From Neurospora crassa OR74A (Eukaryota > Ascomycota > Sordariomycetes > Sordariales > Sordariaceae): a stretch of 64,000 nucleotides of DNA. Shown in pieces: positions 11,539-23,336 of the stretch (positions are counted from its first letter, which is position 1; the number at the start of each line of letters is the position of its first letter). Location of the stretch: contig NC_026505.1 in assembly GCF_000182925.2 (NCBI RefSeq), positions 4,960,001 through 5,024,000 of the forward strand, written 5' to 3'. Under the pieces are notes generated by a model. That model made no database searches. It saw only the letters and a program-made list of their open reading frames with translations, and had not been told where the DNA came from. A program made the translations under genes and the position numbers.

Positions 11539-12111
11539 TTACTCGCCCTTCTGGACACCCTTGATACCGACGAGCTCGGTCTCGAAGATGAGGGTGGAGT
11601 TGGCGGGGATGATGCCACCGACGGCGCGGTTGCCGTAGGCGAGGTGAGGGGCGATAGTGAGCTTGCGCTTCTCGCCAATCTTCATGCCGAGGAGACCCTC
11701 ATCCCAGCCCTTGATGACCTGGCCCTGGCCAACGGTGAAGTTGAGAGGCTCGCCACGGTCGTAGCTAGCGTCGAACTTCTTACCGCTGGTGAGGACACCC
11801 TTGTAGTGGACGTCGACGTTGTCGCCTATTGGGAGAGATTTAAGTCAGCACGTTTACTTCACACCTCAGGCGCTCGCTTGCTGGTTTGCGTAGTGCAAAG
11901 GGCTCAATGTAAGGCGCTCATAGTTCAGATATGTGCAATCAGGGCCAGATTCAGACGGTGCGTCAAGGCAGAAGCGGAAAATTGCACACCAGAGCTAGAC
12001 CTAGCTCCAGGTACAACCGAGGTGGTTACACTTACCGCGACGGGTCTCACGGGTGCCCTGGCCCTCCTGCTGGACCTCGATCTGAAGACCGTCAAGCTGG
12101 GGAATAGTCAT
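11539..12111 (-). CDS. fkr-2: FKBP12-type peptidyl-prolyl isomerase (FK506-binding protein)
   Basis: Cis-trans prolyl isomerase, the target of FK506 and rapamycin. Exons 12111-12036 and 11825-11539 flank a 210-nt intron; the split Gly codon joins [15 protein letters not shown]. The product is 120 residues, the length I recall for the N. crassa FKBP. The single FKBP domain covers nearly all of it: [22 protein letters not shown], the drug/substrate-pocket strand [20 protein letters not shown], and the [20 protein letters not shown] loop. The frame stays open upstream of this ATG: an in-frame ATG at 12276 would add 55 residues, acid-free and Arg/Ser/Leu-rich, resembling a mitochondrial presequence. 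A second, mitochondrial isoform from the same gene is therefore plausible. The symbol fkr-2 is from memory. Confidence 0.93.
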
Positions 12112-12276
12112 CTTGCTGGATGTGGTGGTGAAGTGGTGTTTTGGGTTTGTTTGAGGAGTGGTGTACGGGAGAGAGTTCAGAATCTTGGGCACAGAAAAGA
12201 GGAACGAGGGGCGGAGGAGGGAAAGACGAGGAGCGACGACCCTGAGGCGGTGGGGCGCAAGCTTTATCCCGTTCAT
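12112..12276 (-). other. in-frame N-terminal extension of FKBP, candidate mitochondrial presequence
   Basis: Reading from the ATG at 12276 into the FKBP start at 12111 gives 55 codons without a stop and without a single Asp or Glu. There are basic residues at regular spacing (MNGIKLAPHRLRVVAPRLSL...) and a Thr/Ser-rich end (HHFTTTSSK) just before MTIPQ. This is the composition of a cleavable matrix-targeting signal. Whether it is translated depends on transcript start sites, which cannot be read from sequence. Confidence 0.55.
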
Positions 12277-14964
12277 GGCGTAATTAGATTGGTGAACCTG
12301 TTGAGTGGAAGGGGACGAAAGAGAGGGGCAGAACGAGCAAGGAGGGCAGGAGGCAAAGCGATCCTGCAGTGAGCCTTCCAAGCTGGGAACGGGAATCAGG
12401 GAATATGTACAGGGAGATCACTGAATGAATGCCAGAATCAGCACAGCGCGGGTCGGCACGTTTGTGTATAAGCAAACTAACTGCTGGAAAATGGAACCAA
12501 CAGCGTTCTTTTCCGACCTCGAGGTTGCTTGACCTCGACCTCTTGAAACCTACCTCTAGGTAGAGGTATCCAGAGGTAATAAACCTCTCAAAGAGCTTAC
12601 TTGTGTGGGTTGAAGCCCCACGCACGGAGCTCCCAACCGGACCGTCCTGGTTCACACATTATTAAGCTTTTACTCGCCGGACTCGACACCGATCAGACTG
12701 GAGAACCCCATCATCAACGGCTCAGAATGATCTCACAACTCTTCTTGCCAGCGCCTGTTGCCGTGGGGTCAGGGCTGCAGTGCTGCAGCTGCTGTGCAAG
12801 TAATGCAATGTGAGCTTGCCCTGCGTACCTGCCAGCCCGAGAGAGCTCGTCACGAACCATGGAGGGGCATTGAGGAGCAAGGGTTCTTCTTGGCATAACA
12901 TTATGGGGCGCTGTGCAGGGCTCCCGTCATTCATATCTCCCTTCATCCGTTCAACCTGCATGGAGCTTGCACGTTGTGTTGCGCCTTCGACCACGCATGT
13001 TGATCGGGTCGGACCATGTTAATTAGGTACATGAGGGGAGAGCCGGTTAGAGAAGAGCTCGGATAACACTTTATCGGTTAAATATTCGACCGATGGATCT
13101 AAGCCGTGCCCTGGTGGTGGTGATGGTGGTGGTGGTTGTGAGAAGCCGTGCTACACTCTGGAGCTTTGTGCCGTCGATTATGATACAGGTCAAATGACGA
13201 GGGACGTGAGGATATTTTCTGGCTTCGCATTGGTTGATCTTTGGGTCGTTAAATCAGCATATCATTCAGCATCTTGCTAAAGGTAAGTCAATAAATAATC
13301 CTTGGGTGAGTGAGGTCCATGTTGAAGACCGAGCATAGTAGCCAGCTCAGTCTCGGGACCTAGAGGTCATTCCCTTGCCGAGATGTGACGATCCAAAACG
13401 AGAACAAAACAGCAAGCCCGGACAAAGAGACATCGACGCTGAGCATGCTACAAATGGGCATGGTGACTCGAGCATTGCTGATTAGAGCTTCGCAAAAGGG
13501 TCAGAAGACTGAAGTATCATAATAGTATGAAAAAGAGATAAAGAGACAACCGGGTAAAATGAGGACGCCAGCAGTCTATAAATGACCGGGCTCAGCAAGG
13601 CCACACCGCCAAGTGCTATAAAAGTTGGCGAAAAACATGTGTGGATTGAGACGACGTGATACGATCATACGAGGTCGACAAAGAGACGAACACCGAGTCC
13701 ATCATGCCTGGCCGCGATGGCAGCGGTCGAGACCTCGCCGAATCCGATGAACTTCCCCATGCGCATACACTAGTGCAGAAAACCACAATCACAGAGGCTT
13801 CTTGAAACAGGCAGAATCTCAAACTCTGATCTCCAAATCTAGGTGGCTGGTTAATCGTGGACGACGGGTCGGGACGTTAGCACGCGCAGCACCGAGGGCA
13901 CGTTGTCGACGGATCGTGGGGTGCCTCCCATCGTTCAGCCTTGCCATGACTACACACGACAAACAGGGGCCTCGAGGATTCTGGATCGTTCTGCCCATTG
14001 GCTGCCCAATCGCGGGATGCAGGAGGCATCCGTAGATCATGTTGATAGAATGGAGAAGGCTCCAGATGTGAAGGTTGCCCCTCCTGAACCCGGTGATTTG
14101 GAGTTGATTGGATATTTTACACCTGCCATCTCGACTCGCCTCCAGCTTTCTTTGGAAATCCAGAATCGTGGTGTAATTTCTGGAGTCATTTCAGTTCCCA
14201 ATGCTGATTGGGGGGGGCAATGGCAACAATAGGGGAGCAACAGCTGAGGAATGCGGATGGAAGAGGGACCTGCCCCTCAGCGGAGCGATTTGGACGGGGT
14301 TCGAGCTGGGGTAGCTCCTGCAGCCTCTTGAGAGAAGCGCAAGGAAGCCAAGACGCGCTCTGCCTGCGGACCTCCAGCCAATCAAATACTGGAATTTGGC
14401 TATGTGGGGATAGCAAGCAACGGCCGCAAACGAATCAGAGGAAGGCCATGGAATTCTGGACGATAGAATCTCATCGAATTCTGTTGCTGGCAACAGCCAG
14501 GACCCAGGGGCCGGCCGCAAGAACATTTTAGATGCCACTGCTGCCCTCTTCCTCTCTCGCTCTTCCCTTCGTTCCCTCAGTCTTCCCAATCCAATCTCAA
14601 CTTTCCTCTTTCCTCTCTCGACTCGTGCCTGCAGCAGTATCCTCTCTTTTTCTGGAGGAGCAGAACACTACTAGCGCTTTTTCTTTGCATCTCTTTTTGG
14701 TAGGTTCACCCGCTGCCCAGTGCCTCTCTTCTGGTATCTGGCCACTGCCCCTCCTTCCACTTCTCCCCCGCTTCAGCCTCGTCTTATACTCGCTCCTTCA
14801 CTCCCCTCCGTCATCAATTATCAAGGACAACAACCTTCACCTGCTCGCTTTCGATTGCAGATAAACCATCGTGCACATATAAAGTCGCGGCACCTTCACA
14901 GGACGTGTACGCTAACAGACCCTGCTCTAGATACCCACACATTTCACCCACAAATCTGCCCAAC
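12277..14964. other. intergenic FKBP-hsp80
   Basis: Divergent spacer of nearly 2.7 kb. The FKBP-proximal part contains several short inverted and direct AGGT/ACCT-type repeats (about 12520-12590). The middle (12600-14050) has no supportable gene. The last 450 bp, C/T-rich from 14530, is the hsp80 promoter and a long pyrimidine-rich leader. Open frames here lack protein character. Confidence 0.45.
14451..14483. promoter_or_regulatory. candidate heat-shock element cluster upstream of hsp80
   Basis: About 480 bp before the hsp80 start, GAA and TTC units cluster: GAATTCTGGAC at 14451, then GAA at 14466 and GAA at 14476, exactly 10 bp apart with degenerate TTC-like units between. This resembles an imperfect HSE for heat-shock factor. 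The match is partial, so it is only a candidate. Confidence 0.3.
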
Positions 14965-17147
14965 ATGGCGACCGCCGAGACTTTCGAGTTCCAGGCTGAG
15001 ATCTCTCAGCTTCTCTCCCTCATCATCAACACTGTTTACTCCAACAAGGAGATCTTCCTTCGTGAGCTTATCTCCAACGCCTCCGATGCTCTCGACAAGA
15101 TCCGCTATGAGTCCCTGTCGGACCCCAGCAAGCTGGACTCCTGCAAGGATCTCCGCATCGACATCATCCCCGACAAGGCGAACAAGACCCTCACCATCCG
15201 CGATACCGGTATCGGTATGACCAAGGCTGTAAGTTTGCCTCGAATCAATCTTGGCCTTGTGAAAGTGACGATGCGCTGACTGAATACGCTTAGGACCTCG
15301 TCAACAACCTTGGTACTATTGCCCGCTCCGGTACTAAGCAGTTCATGGAGGCCCTCACCGCTGGTGCCGATATCTCCATGATCGGTCAGTTCGGTGTTGG
15401 TTTCTACTCTGCCTACCTTGTTGCCGACAGAGTTACCGTCGTCTCCAAGCACAACGATGACGAGCAGTACATCTGGGAGTCTTCGGCTGGTGGTACCTTC
15501 ACCATCAGACCTGACACCGAGGGCGAGCCCCTTGGCCGCGGTACCAAGATCATCCTCCACCTCAAGGAGGAGCAGCTTGACTACCTCAACGAGAGCAGAA
15601 TCAAGGAGGTCGTCAAGAAGCACTCCGAGTTTATCTCCTACCCCATCTACCTTCACGTCCAGAAGGAGATCGAGAAGGAGATTCCTGACGAGGAGGCCGA
15701 GGAGGTAACCGAGGAGGGTGACGACAAGAAGCCCAAGATCGAGGAGGTTGATGAGGAGGAGGAGGAGAAGAAGAAGGAGAAGAAGGTCAAGAAGATCAAG
15801 GAGACCAAGATCGAGGAGGAGGAGCTCAACAAGCAGAAGCCCATCTGGACTCGCAACCCCCAGGACATCACCCAGGAGGAGTATGCTGCCTTCTACAAGT
15901 CCCTCTCCAACGACTGGGAGGACCACCTCGCTGTCAAGCACTTCTCCGTTGAGGGTCAGCTCGAGTTCCGCGCCATCCTCTTCGTTCCCAAGCGCGCTCC
16001 CTTCGACCTCTTCGAGACCAAGAAGACCAAGAGCAACATCAAGCTCTACGTCCGCCGCGTCTTCATCACCGACGATGCTACCGACCTCGTCCCCGAGTGG
16101 CTCAGCTTCATCAAGGGTGTTGTCGACTCTGAGGATCTCCCCCTCAACCTGTCTCGTGAGACTCTCCAGCAGAACAAGATCATGAAGGTCATCAAGAAGA
16201 ACATCGTCAAGAAGTCCATCGAGCTCTTCAACGAGATTGCTGAGGACAAGGAGCAGTTCGACAAGTTCTACTCTGCCTTCTCCAAGAACATCAAGCTTGG
16301 TATCCACGAGGATGCCCAGAACCGCAGCGCCCTTGCCAAGCTCCTCCGCTTCCACTCCACCAAGTCTGGTGACGAGATGACCTCTCTCTCCGACTACGTT
16401 GCTCGCATGCCCGAGCACCAGAAGAACATCTACTACATCACTGGCGAGTCCATCAAGGCCGTCTCCAAGTCTCCCTTCCTTGACGCCCTCAAGGAGAAGG
16501 GCTTCGAGGTTCTCTTCCTTGTCGACCCCATTGATGAGTACGCCATGACTCAGCTCAAGGAGTTCGAGGGCAAGAAGCTTGTCGACATCACCAAGGACTT
16601 CGAGCTCGAGGAAACCGAGGAGGAGAAGAAGCAGCGTGAGCAGGAGGAGAAGGAGTACGAGGATCTCTGCAAGGCCCTCAAGAACATTCTCGGTGACAAG
16701 GTCGAGAAGGTCGTCGTCTCTCACAAGCTCGTCGGCTCTCCTTGCGCCATCCGTACTGGCCAGTTCGGCTGGTCCGCCAACATGGAGCGTATCATGAAGG
16801 CCCAGGCCCTCCGTGACACCTCCATGTCTAGCTACATGTCTTCCAAGAAGACCTTCGAGATCTCGCCCAAGAGCCCCATCATCAAGGAGCTCAAGAAGAA
16901 GGTTGAGACTGATGGCGAGAACGACAAGACTGTCAAGTCCATCGTCCAGCTCCTCTATGAGACCTCTCTTCTCGTCTCCGGCTTCACCATCGATGAGCCC
17001 GCCAGCTTCGCCGAGCGCATCCACAAGCTCGTCTCCCTCGGCCTCAACCTCGATGAGGAGCCTGAGGCTGCTGCCGATGCCCCTGCTGCCGCTGAGGGTA
17101 CTCCCGCCGCCGAGACTGGCGACTCCGCCATGGAGGAGGTTGACTAA
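14965..17147 (+). CDS. hsp80: heat shock protein 90 (Hsp80/Hsp90)
   Basis: Cytosolic ATP-dependent chaperone that matures kinases, steroid-receptor-like clients and other signalling proteins. Exons 14965-15228 and 15294-17147 with a 65-nt intron (GTAAGT donor, CTGACTGAA branch, TTAG acceptor) in phase 0 give 705 residues. The N-terminal GHKL ATPase domain has [20 protein letters not shown] with the catalytic Glu and the Asn lid contact, [16 protein letters not shown] and [16 protein letters not shown] charged linker rich in Glu/Lys (about 215-265) precedes the middle domain (client-binding, catalytic Arg loop [11 protein letters not shown]). The C-terminal dimerisation domain ends in the TPR-docking MEEVD. 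Codon use is strongly biased to C-ending codons, as in highly expressed Neurospora genes. Start [12 protein letters not shown] matches the family. Confidence 0.98.
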
Positions 17148-18412
17148 ACGATTTCATGATTACAAAAGCTTAATGAAAAAGGTTTTGGGACGGAGTTTGG
17201 GTTTTCGTTTTACTGACGGGCATTTTGTTACCCTTCTGCATCTTTTGCCTTTTCCATAATTTTCAGATTCCCCGGCTCTGTACTTTAGTCTATGACAACA
17301 CATGGTTTGGTCTGGTCTTGAGGTAGAGCATGAATGCAATGGATGAGAAACAAGCAACTTGAAGTAGTGAAATGTGACATGGTCGTGAAACTGTGTATGC
17401 AGTGAACATTGCGACTTCTGGTGTAAAGGTGTGGAAGTCTTATGATATTTTGAAGCTACAAGGTACGGTACAGACCTATACTGACCCATCTACCTGAGGC
17501 TGCGTTTGACAGAACGACAATTTAGCAAGAAATTTACATTTCTTCAACATCTCTCTCATTTGAACACTGGATTCGTGCCTGTTGCTACCAAGCATCTCCA
17601 GTGAGTGGGGTGCTTTGACTGATGAAGGAGAAAAGGGCACAAAGGGGGAAAAGATGTTATGTCGTCCGACGGGTGTACCAAAGCGATGTGATGGTCACGG
17701 GGTGGGTTATGCCTCGCAAAAAACAGAGAGGACACCAAATTAGGGCCTGTAAAGAAAGTCAGAGTCGGTGAGATCGTTGACAACCACGCTCGCGTCTATA
17801 GCGCACGAGGGAGGGTAAACGAGACTTCACTTCAGTAAAGAAAAGTTGACGATAGGATGAGAACCCGACACCGACCACTTGAAACTCAATGCGGACGGCT
17901 GCGACTGTCATAAGATTAAGAAAGGCTTATTTGAGGCTTTTTCAGTGTATCACGTATGTAGGTATATCCCAATATCCTCCGTCAGTTACTGTGCGATGAG
18001 TGCAGTCGACGAAGCATCACCAGCTCAGGTAGAGAGGTAGAAATTGCCATCCATTTCTATCTATGTATGCTAGGTAGGTAGGTACATCCAATACGCAGCT
18101 AGTTGTTCATCTCCATTTATATATAGCTGTGCATCAAAACTATCGTAGGCTGTTTGCAGGTTATTCTAGTTTGTTTGTTTGGTTATTTGTTTAACAACTC
18201 AGAGTAGAACTTGTGCATATAAGTGTTGTGGCCTGTAGTTATATAATTGCGATGTTGGTGATGGTGTTGGTTTTGCTCCTGGTGATGGATACATGCGTAG
18301 TGATTGTAGTTTAGGAATCGATGGTTAGAGGTAGTTAGACTTACATCAGTTGCACACCACGGCAAGCTGACTGCCCATATAGGTTTTTGCCTCAAACAGA
18401 ATAGATAACAAT
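17148..18412. other. intergenic hsp80-tRNA-Arg
   Basis: AT-richer spacer carrying the hsp80 3' UTR. Short TAGGTAGGTAGGTAC repeat at about 18071-18086. No supportable gene. Confidence 0.5.
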
Positions 18413-18484
18413 GGCCGTTTGGCGCAACGGTAGCGCGTTACTTTCCGGTGGTAAAGGCTCTGGGTTCGAGTCCCAGGATGGTCG
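18413..18484 (+). tRNA. tRNA-Arg (anticodon CCG)
   Basis: A 72-nt cloverleaf folds by hand. The acceptor stem GGCCGTT pairs with GATGGTC (three G-U pairs), with discriminator G at 18484. The D arm is GCGC/GCGC. The anticodon stem TTACT/GGTAA carries loop TTCCGGT, hence anticodon CCG reading the Arg codon CGG. The T arm is CTGGG/CCCAG with loop TTCGAGT. The internal B box GGTTCGAGTCC is perfect. No intron. Downstream T-runs (TTTAAATTTTT, then CTTTTTG) fit RNA polymerase III termination. Confidence 0.93.
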
Positions 18485-19636
18485 ACTTTAAATTTTTAGG
18501 TCTTTTTGTTTTTTTCAGAAACCATAATCTTCTCTTCTATAAGTATTGTTTTACATGTAGTTCCGCTTTCTTTCTTTTGGTTGGTTTTCGTTTTTTATTT
18601 CTTGCTTCTCACGGTGCAGTTCATGTTTTCTTGTAATGGTTGGTCGTATTATTTTCGAAGCTGAGGTGGATTAGTATATCTGGCTCACGTCGAATGGGAT
18701 TGTGTGTAGCTTTAAAGGTGACATTCATCTGTTCGGAATGGGTTATGTGTATTTATTCCCCCTGGTGTGGATTGGGACGCCGCTGGGTGGCTTACTCGGA
18801 AAATGTGTAGCTCAGCTCATCGTGGATGGTCTAGCCGTGATAGATCTATCATTCATATTCCATGAGCGGAATGGATGTTAACCGGGCTTCACATGTTGAT
18901 TCCCCATATCCTCATTTTGATAAGTTTGTTCGTGGCGAGCATCTATTTTGGATGAAAATGCAAAGATTTCAGCTCCCTTTCTTTGAGACTCTATCTTCCC
19001 TTTTTCTTATCATTGCATCGTGATAATCATAGCTTGGATCAAAAGAGACATAAGTACACAACGTAAACTTTTCTCATTTTCCGCTTATGCGATTCCTATA
19101 TCATCCGTGGAAGTCTTCTCCATATAGTAGTCTGAGAGGTGTGAAAACGATGTGAGAATCTACTTCAGAACCCCCGTCTATATCCGATAGAACGAACTGC
19201 GCGGTTGTTTTTTCTTTTGTGTGACTTGATGCAAAGCCTGACCATTAAACACCGCTCCTCACTCGCCTCCATCCATATTGTCCGTCAACCTCCCTGTATA
19301 AACCGCTACCCATCGTGGCGGTTATGAGAAAAAGCAAATGCCAACCTTGTGTCCGTCCCAGTGTAGACCCACCAACCAACCCGCCTGTCCGGCACGCAAA
19401 ACCGAAGAAATTCCACCAAACCCCTTTTCGTTATCTCATCATCAATAAAGAACAAGCTAAATGGGTTGTTGTGGTGGCTGAAGTATGAAGTAAAAGTGCA
19501 GAATCAAGAACCCCCATGGCTAAATAAAAAGACGAGCAAATGAAGAAAGAGGCTACTAACTCAGCCCTCAGAGTTTGTTGGAACAAAAAGAAAAACCTCC
19601 CCAAATATGCGAAGCACCTTTGAGTTGGCGATGAAA
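18485..19636. other. intergenic tRNA-Arg-kinase gene
   Basis: AT-rich stretch (notably 18485-19130) with T-runs that can terminate Pol III transcription and, further on, the kinase 3' UTR. No coding sequence supported. Confidence 0.5.
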
Positions 19637-22051
19637 TCAATGGGTGACCTCCTCTCCATCGTCCTCTTCCCTGAACTGGATTCCTCCCTCAACCTGGATG
19701 CCACCGCTGACCCACTCGGTCGCTGCAGCCTGAGTAAGTGGCCATCTGGTTCTCGCCCGTCTCAGCAGGCCCTCGACCACTTCCCTGGCACCCTGCAGGC
19801 CCTTAGCGCTGAACTTGGCGGGATCCGCCTCGTGCTTGCCCTCACCGTCCTCGCCGCTAGGGACGCCATATTCGATCCACCGCCACTCGACACGGGCAAT
19901 CCGATGACTAGTCCGACTCCGCATGCGCATCTGCATGGCATAATCACCGGCTCCGGGGGGCGGGTCGAAAGGGAGCCTGCCCTCAAGAAGCGCGTAGAGA
20001 AGGACACCCAGCGACCAGGCGTCAGTAGCGCGGCCGTCGTAGGGTTGGCCCATGATGACTTCGGGGGCGGCATAGTCGTCCGAGCCGCATCTTGTTTCGA
20101 GCTTTTCGTCATCGGCGACACGGCGGGAGAGACCGAGATCAGTGAGGGTGATGACTGAGTAAGGGTAGGTTGCCCAATCGGTGGGTGTGCTGAGCTCCTC
20201 AGGTGTAAGATTGACAAGGACATCTGTAACATGTGATTAGACCTAGACAACACGGACTCATTGGTAATGCGACTCACTCTCCAATTTAATGTCCCTGTGC
20301 ACAATCTTCTCCGAATGAAGATAGCTGACTGCACCGACCACCTCAGAAAAGATGCGGCGTAAAAGTGTCGGACTTAAAATGTCGCGATGACGACTGGCAA
20401 TGTCGAAAAGGTCGCCACCGGGGCAGTAACTCAACACCAGAATGGCCCGCGTCATCTCAATGTTCCAAGCCTTGAGCTGAACCAGCGAAGGATGTTGCAG
20501 AACCCTCATGAGTTCCAATTCTCGTTTCAAGCTCATCTCGATCCTGTCCTCCGATGCCCCTCCACGGGGTCCATGCTCACAGACTTTGACGGCAACAAGA
20601 CTGCGGCGGTCGTGATATGTCGGCTCGGGGGTGTGCATGCCGGTGCCGGATGAGCAGTCCTCGTCGTCCGATGGGGATATTTGACTTGTGGCGAGCATAA
20701 CTCTGCTAAAGGTACCCTGGCCCAGCATCTTGATAGCGCGCCAGCGGCGCAGCTTCCGGTCGTGCTTTCCATAGGCCTCGAAATATTCGTGATAGGATTC
20801 TTTGTTGGGAAGTCCGAAAGCGGCAAGTGATGAGACGTCGTTGGCACTCATGGAAGCCTCGCTAGGTGGGGGTGTCGGCGGCTTCTCAATGGGGGGCGCA
20901 AGACCCCGCGCTTCGGACAAGTGGGGCTCCCGGCGCATGTGGCCGTCATATCCCGGTTCCACGTTTTTCAGCTCGGGCCGGACACGGGTTCCCGAGATGG
21001 TCGACATCCGCTTTGGAATATGCATCGGATCCGGAATGTACTCACTAATACTCCGGTTTCGTGTATGCGAGGCCGACGTTGACGGGGTGTGCAGATGCTC
21101 GCTATCGTTCGCGGCTCCGCTGCGACCGGACCCGAGCCCGGCGTATGACTTCTTCTTGGGGAGGACCATGGCCGCGGTAGCCTTCGAGCTCTCGGTGTTG
21201 GCCAAAGGTGCGTTGTCGACGGGATGGGATTCTGGTATTGTGTCGCGGGCTTTTTGATATCCTAGCTTCTTCCACGGACCTGGTGAATCACTGGGCAGTA
21301 AAGGTGATGGCAGGGGTGTGACATCGCCCATAGCCGCTATGACGGGACTGGGATAACAGGAGCTCGTTGCCGAGATAGGGCTGAAGGGATTTGGAAGACT
21401 GCCGGCTCTCAGACTTGGTGTTCGAGAAATCGGTCTGAGGGAAGAGGCGGAAGATTTGTGGTGCAGGGTCAAGGAAGGACGCGACGACCTTATAAGTGTG
21501 GGCGAAGAGGTCAAGGTTCCAAAGGTTGAGCTGTCGCCGGTTGCCGTGGCGAATGGGTTTACTATAGGATTTATCTCGGTCTGCAGTCGTAATCCGTGAC
21601 CAGGCGGCGAGTGAAGGTTCTGGCGACCCCGCGGGGACGAGTGCAGGTTGCTGCTGTCCGCAGACGCACCAGGTCTCGGAGGGGTGGAAGCAGATGTAAA
21701 GCGCGGCAGGGTGGGTGAAGGAGCAATGGTATGAGACCGAAACTGGATTTGATCAAGGTTGCTGCAAAGCGTGCCGGCGCGTTCCCGCTTCGGTGTTGAG
21801 ACGGATGTAGATCCGGCCGGGGTCTCGGCAGAGGTCAACTTGGGCGACGGTGGAGAGTCGAGGTTGAGGGCCGAGTTTTGGTGGACATTGTGCTCGTTGA
21901 GGAAGCCTGCGGCAGCTACAGCAGCTGCTGCGTCTTTCCGCGGCGCATCACCGTCGCCTTGTGCATAGGGAGCCTCCTGAAAGGAGGAGGAGGAGGAGGA
22001 AAGGGGAGGAGGAGAGGAGCAAAAATGCGAGTAGGAGTTTGTAGAGGACAT
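19637..22051 (-). CDS. serine/threonine protein kinase with long disordered N-terminus
   Basis: Exons 22051-20278 and 20223-19637 with a 54-nt intron (GTGAGT donor) that splits the Asn of the catalytic loop, restoring HRDIKLEN|VLVN; about 786 residues. Residues 1-415 are Ser/Pro-rich and disordered. The kinase domain (about 425-760) has WRAIKMLGQGTFSRVMLAT (glycine loop), VAVKV (ATP-site Lys), an acidic insertion between them, HRDIKLEN, TDLGLS in place of the usual DFG, and GSDDYAAPEV followed by GRATDAWSLGVLLYALLEGR. The HRD and Asn residues are intact, so activity is expected; DLG is found in some active kinases. It resembles yeast fungal-specific kinases of the Prr/Npr type, but I cannot name an ortholog. 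An in-frame ATG at 22129 would add 26 residues. Confidence 0.85.
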
Positions 22052-23299
22052 TGTCGCTGGTACCTCTGTGCTTGGTAGGTAGTGCGGGTTGGTTGGTGGT
22101 GGTCCTCGTCTCGTCCGGGCCTGGTCCACGGGGTGGTCCTCTGGGATCCTCTGTTGTGGTGCTGGTCCTGGTATCTTTTTCTGCCCAGGTGATGCACTTG
22201 CGGTTGCGTCGGGTCAGCGCTGCGGATCCTGGAACGTCTTGACTGTCACTTGCATGCCCACGATCACGATCACGGCCACGTCCACGGCCACGTCCACGGT
22301 CGATATCCACACGGCAATTCAGGTACCCGCGGCTAGCTGGTACAGTGCTGTGTTATCGGGCCTCCCGTCCCTTTTGTATGAAAATGTCTTCCGGGGTTAG
22401 GCCTCCTTTTCCCAAGTAGTCGCAGTGATGTCGGTGATGGTGAAGGTAGGATCTGGGTGTAAGTGGAACCCCCGAGGCTAAAACGGCTCGATGAGTCTAT
22501 GTCGAGGTACCTGGGTGAGCTAGGTTGGTGTAAGTGACCGAATGACTGGCCTATGGCAATTCGCTCCGCAGCAGGGTGCCTTTCGGTTGCCGGGTACCTA
22601 CAAGAACAGCAAGATTGTTGAGGGTCGAGATGCAGCTGGAGGGATTTGGGGGGTGGAAATGCAAGAAGCTGGCGAATTGCAGGCCCGCGTGTGTCCTGGT
22701 CCTTCAAAGGGCGGGCCTTGTATGGATATGCAGTAGTGTGGTGTCGGGTTTGGGCTCCGCGCTATGATGCCAGTGCGCTGTAGGTAGGTAGGTACCTAGG
22801 TGGGTAGGTGATGAGAGCTTCCCTTCGGTTGCGCCCTGCTGTCTGGCGGCCTGCTGATAGCCCGGCTTTGTCCAGGTCAGTCTGACTGAGGTTTATCTCC
22901 TCCTCCCCCCAAACTGGCCGAATTGTCGGCGATGATTCGGCCCTCTGGACCAAAATCCGCCGATTCCAAAAGAGTACAAGCCCCAACCGCAGTGGAACGG
23001 CAATGCCCGGAGTGACGAGCCCGGCAAGGCTGTGTTATACCACGCTCCAGTCCTGAGTTCCGCCTGCAGGTATGTAGTAGGTAGTCCTGTAGGCCAAATA
23101 GGTTGGTAGATAGCGTCGTCACTTGATGTCGTAGGTTGATAGTGAAAGAGAGAAGCGTGGCTAGGTGCGCTGATGGTAATGATAATGTGATGTGACGACG
23201 GCTTAGACTCGCTCAGTTCACTCGGTCCAGGATTGAGAGACAAACGGGATTTGGGGTGTTGATCCCTTTTGTTCTGAGTCGACTCGTCCCCGGCCGTTG

Positions 23300-23302
<3 letters not shown>

Positions 23303-23336
<34 letters not shown>
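23303..23336. repeat. poly(T) tract, 34 nt
   Basis: Uninterrupted run of 34 T on the plus strand, flanked by single-copy sequence. No target-site duplication or element body is evident beside it, so it looks like a simple homopolymer expansion rather than the tail of a retroposon. Confidence 0.9.

Noticed and set aside
12520-12640. tRNA-like sequence (GTGGG-TTGAAGC-CCCAC arm)
   Set aside because: Only one arm folds like a T arm; the loop lacks the TTCRA core and there is no acceptor stem or anticodon arm.
14720-15220. Open frame overlapping the hsp80 start
   Set aside because: Ser/Pro-rich shadow of the pyrimidine-rich leader and of hsp80 exon 1 in another frame.
15105-17024. 639-residue open frame antisense to hsp80
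   Set aside because: It is the mirror of a highly biased coding sequence: Leu/Asp/Glu/Val-rich, no domain. Long antisense frames over strongly expressed genes are a known by-product of C-ending codon bias.
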